6,727 nucleotides of DNA from contig DATLBC010000070.1 of assembly GCA_035527095.1 (NCBI GenBank), forward strand, positions 1 through 6,727, in the 5' to 3' direction. Positions 5,611 to 6,727 of this stretch are shown here, piece by piece. The notes under the pieces are model-generated. The model saw only the letters and a list, made by a program, of their open reading frames with translations. It searched no databases and was not told where the DNA came from. Both the position numbers and the translations under genes were made by a program. The stretch is from Sva-07 sp035527095. Its GTDB lineage: Bacteria; Actinomycetota; Acidimicrobiia; Acidimicrobiales; Ilumatobacteraceae. Numbering within the stretch: the stretch's first letter is position 1; every line of letters begins with the position of its first letter.

Positions 5611-6662
5611 TGAACACGTCGGCACTCGTCGAGCATCCGGTGCGGTCCTCCGCCCGCCGACCGCTGCTGCTCGCCGGCGCTGCCGTGCTCTGGATCGTCG
5701 CCTACCGGGTGAACCTGCGGTGGTGGGACTGGGTCGTCTACGACGTCGCCGGGCTCGACCCCGACACCCGCCTGGGTAGTGCCGTCCACTTCTTCCTGTA
5801 TGACACCACCAAGATCGCGCTGCTGCTCACCGGCGTGATCTTCGTCGTCACCATCGCGCGGAGCTTCATGTCGGTCGAACGCACGCGAGCTCTGCTGGGC
5901 GGACGCCGCGAGGGCGTCGGCAACGTTGTGGCGGCCGGGTTGGGGGTCGTCACCCCCTTCTGCTCGTGCTCGGCCGTGCCCGCGTTCATCGGATTCGTCG
6001 CCGCCGGCGTTCCCCTCGGCGTGACGATGAGCTTCCTGATCGCCAGCCCACTCGTCAACGAGATCGCCATCGTCATGCTGCTCGGGTTGTTCGGCTGGAA
6101 GATCACGGTGCTGTACATCGTGGGTGGCACGACCATCGCAGTCGTCGCCGGGTACGTGCTCGGCCGGCTCCGCCTCGAGAAGTGGGTCGAACCGTTCGTG
6201 TTCGAGACCCGCCTCCACGGCGAACCGATCGATTCGTCAGCGCAACTCACCTGGGACGACCGCATCGACATGGGGATCGAGGAGGTGCGCACGATCCTGC
6301 TCAAGATCTGGCCGTATCTGCTCGTCGGCATCGGCCTCGGCGCGGCGATCCACGGGTGGGTCCCCGAACAATGGATCGCCGACCATGCAACATCCGGCCT
6401 CTGGGGCGTGCTCGTGGCCGTCGGCCTCGGGGTGCCGCTCTACTCGAACGCCGCCGGCATCCTCCCGCTCGTCGAGACGCTGCACGACAAGGGCCTCCCG
6501 ATGGGCACCGTGCTGGCGTTCATGATGAGCGTCGTCGCGCTGTCGATGCCCGAGATGGTCCTGCTGCGACGGGTCCTCAAGAAGCCGCTCATCGTCACCT
6601 ACGTCGCCGTCGTCGCCACCGGCATTCTCGCCATCGGCTACCTCTTCAACCTCGTCCTCTGA
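5610..6662 (+). CDS. Permease of the ArsP/DUF318 (Pfam ArsP_1) type
   Basis: A 350-residue integral membrane protein with about eight to ten hydrophobic segments. The signature is TPFCSCSAVPAFIGF (115-129), with Cys118 and Cys120 at the tip of a membrane segment, followed by SPLVNEIAI (146-154). A second half-repeat holds GVPLYSNAAGILPLVETL (274-291) and LSMPEMVLLRRVL (311-323). A hydrophilic linker at about 185-225 separates the two halves. These motifs define the permease family that includes ArsP, an exporter of trivalent organoarsenicals; many members have no known substrate. The frame is open upstream to 5427 but only antisense-like Arg-rich sequence precedes ATG 5610. That ATG overlaps the arsR stop by one base (TGATG), indicating translational coupling; GGGAG at 5594-5598 may assist. 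Co-transcription with a Cys-X-Cys ArsR and a CXXC protein supports export of a thiol-reactive compound, but the exact substrate is inferred. Confidence 0.9.
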   Translation: MNTSALVEHPVRSSARRPLLLAGAAVLWIVAYRVNLRWWDWVVYDVAGLDPDTRLGSAVHFFLYDTTKIALLLTGVIFVVTIARSFMSVERTRALLGGRREGVGNVVAAGLGVVTPFCSCSAVPAFIGFVAAGVPLGVTMSFLIASPLVNEIAIVMLLGLFGWKITVLYIVGGTTIAVVAGYVLGRLRLEKWVEPFVFETRLHGEPIDSSAQLTWDDRIDMGIEEVRTILLKIWPYLLVGIGLGAAIHGWVPEQWIADHATSGLWGVLVAVGLGVPLYSNAAGILPLVETLHDKGLPMGTVLAFMMSVVALSMPEMVLLRRVLKKPLIVTYVAVVATGILAIGYLFNLVL

Positions 6663-6666
6663 AAGG
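6661..6666 (+). promoter_or_regulatory. Ribosome binding site of the thioredoxin-like gene
   Basis: GAAAGG, overlapping the permease stop codon, lies 7 bases before ATG 6674. It is the clearest Shine-Dalgarno sequence in the window and fixes that start. Confidence 0.7.
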
Positions 6667-6673
6667 TCGAATC

Positions 6674-6727
6674 ATGGACATCAAGATCCTCGGCACCGGA
6701 TGCGCCAAGTGCCAGAAGCTCGAACAG
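6674..6727 (+). CDS. Thioredoxin-family small redox protein (3' partial)
   Basis: Only the first 18 residues are visible before the right edge: MDIKILGTGCAKCQKLEQ. This is the standard beginning of the small 'redox-active disulfide protein 2' group (thioredoxin_3), with a short first strand followed directly by the Cys-X-X-Cys motif (Cys10, Cys13) at the start of the first helix. Complete members are about 75-80 residues. Genes of this group often sit directly after DUF318/ArsP permeases, as here, 11 bases after the permease stop. A role in handing over or reducing the thiol-reactive substrate, or in keeping the permease cysteines reduced, is plausible but inferred. Confidence 0.85.
   Translation, partial: MDIKILGTGCAKCQKLEQ

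Overview
The window is high-GC DNA. Its gene families (CPA2 antiporter with a universal-stress-like tail, TetR/quinone-oxidoreductase pair, N,N-dimethylformamidase-beta-like protein, ArsR/permease/thioredoxin cluster) and the scarcity of Shine-Dalgarno sites before first genes point to an actinobacterium. An acidimicrobial (Ilumatobacter-like) source is possible, but that is inference from style, not proof.

Layout: (1) 2-1810 (+) is the C-terminal part of a cation:proton antiporter, cut by the left edge. (2) 1820-2467 (-) is a TetR-family repressor, convergent with the antiporter and only 9 bases from it. (3) 2508-3533 (+) is a zinc-independent quinone-oxidoreductase-type dehydrogenase, divergent from tetR. 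The 40-base gap holds an 11-bp perfect inverted repeat made of two near-palindromic sites 21 bp apart. It lies over a promoter with a consensus -35 box, so tetR and the reductase look like a self-contained regulated pair. (4) 3650-5203 (-) is an N,N-dimethylformamidase beta-subunit-like protein. (5) 5338-6727 (+) is a tight operon: an ArsR repressor with a Cys-X-Cys sensor motif, a TPFCSC permease of the ArsP/DUF318 type joined by a TGATG overlap, and the start of a CXXC thioredoxin-fold protein cut by the right edge. This looks like a metalloid or organoarsenical efflux module, but the substrate is not proven.

The most unusual signal is a 53-nt palindromic element present twice in the same orientation, at 3544-3596 and 5234-5286, one on each side of the dimethylformamidase-like gene. 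The copies are 40/53 identical without indels, share a 14-nt core and both fold into hairpins. Some arm differences keep base pairing. It matches no repeat class I can name.

A second signal is a cluster of alternating TTCAA/TTGAA half-sites over the first codons of arsR, a probable autoregulatory operator.

No stretch longer than 300 bases lacks a gene. The two larger gaps (3534-3649 and 5204-5337) hold the palindromic elements, plus a separate hairpin in the first.
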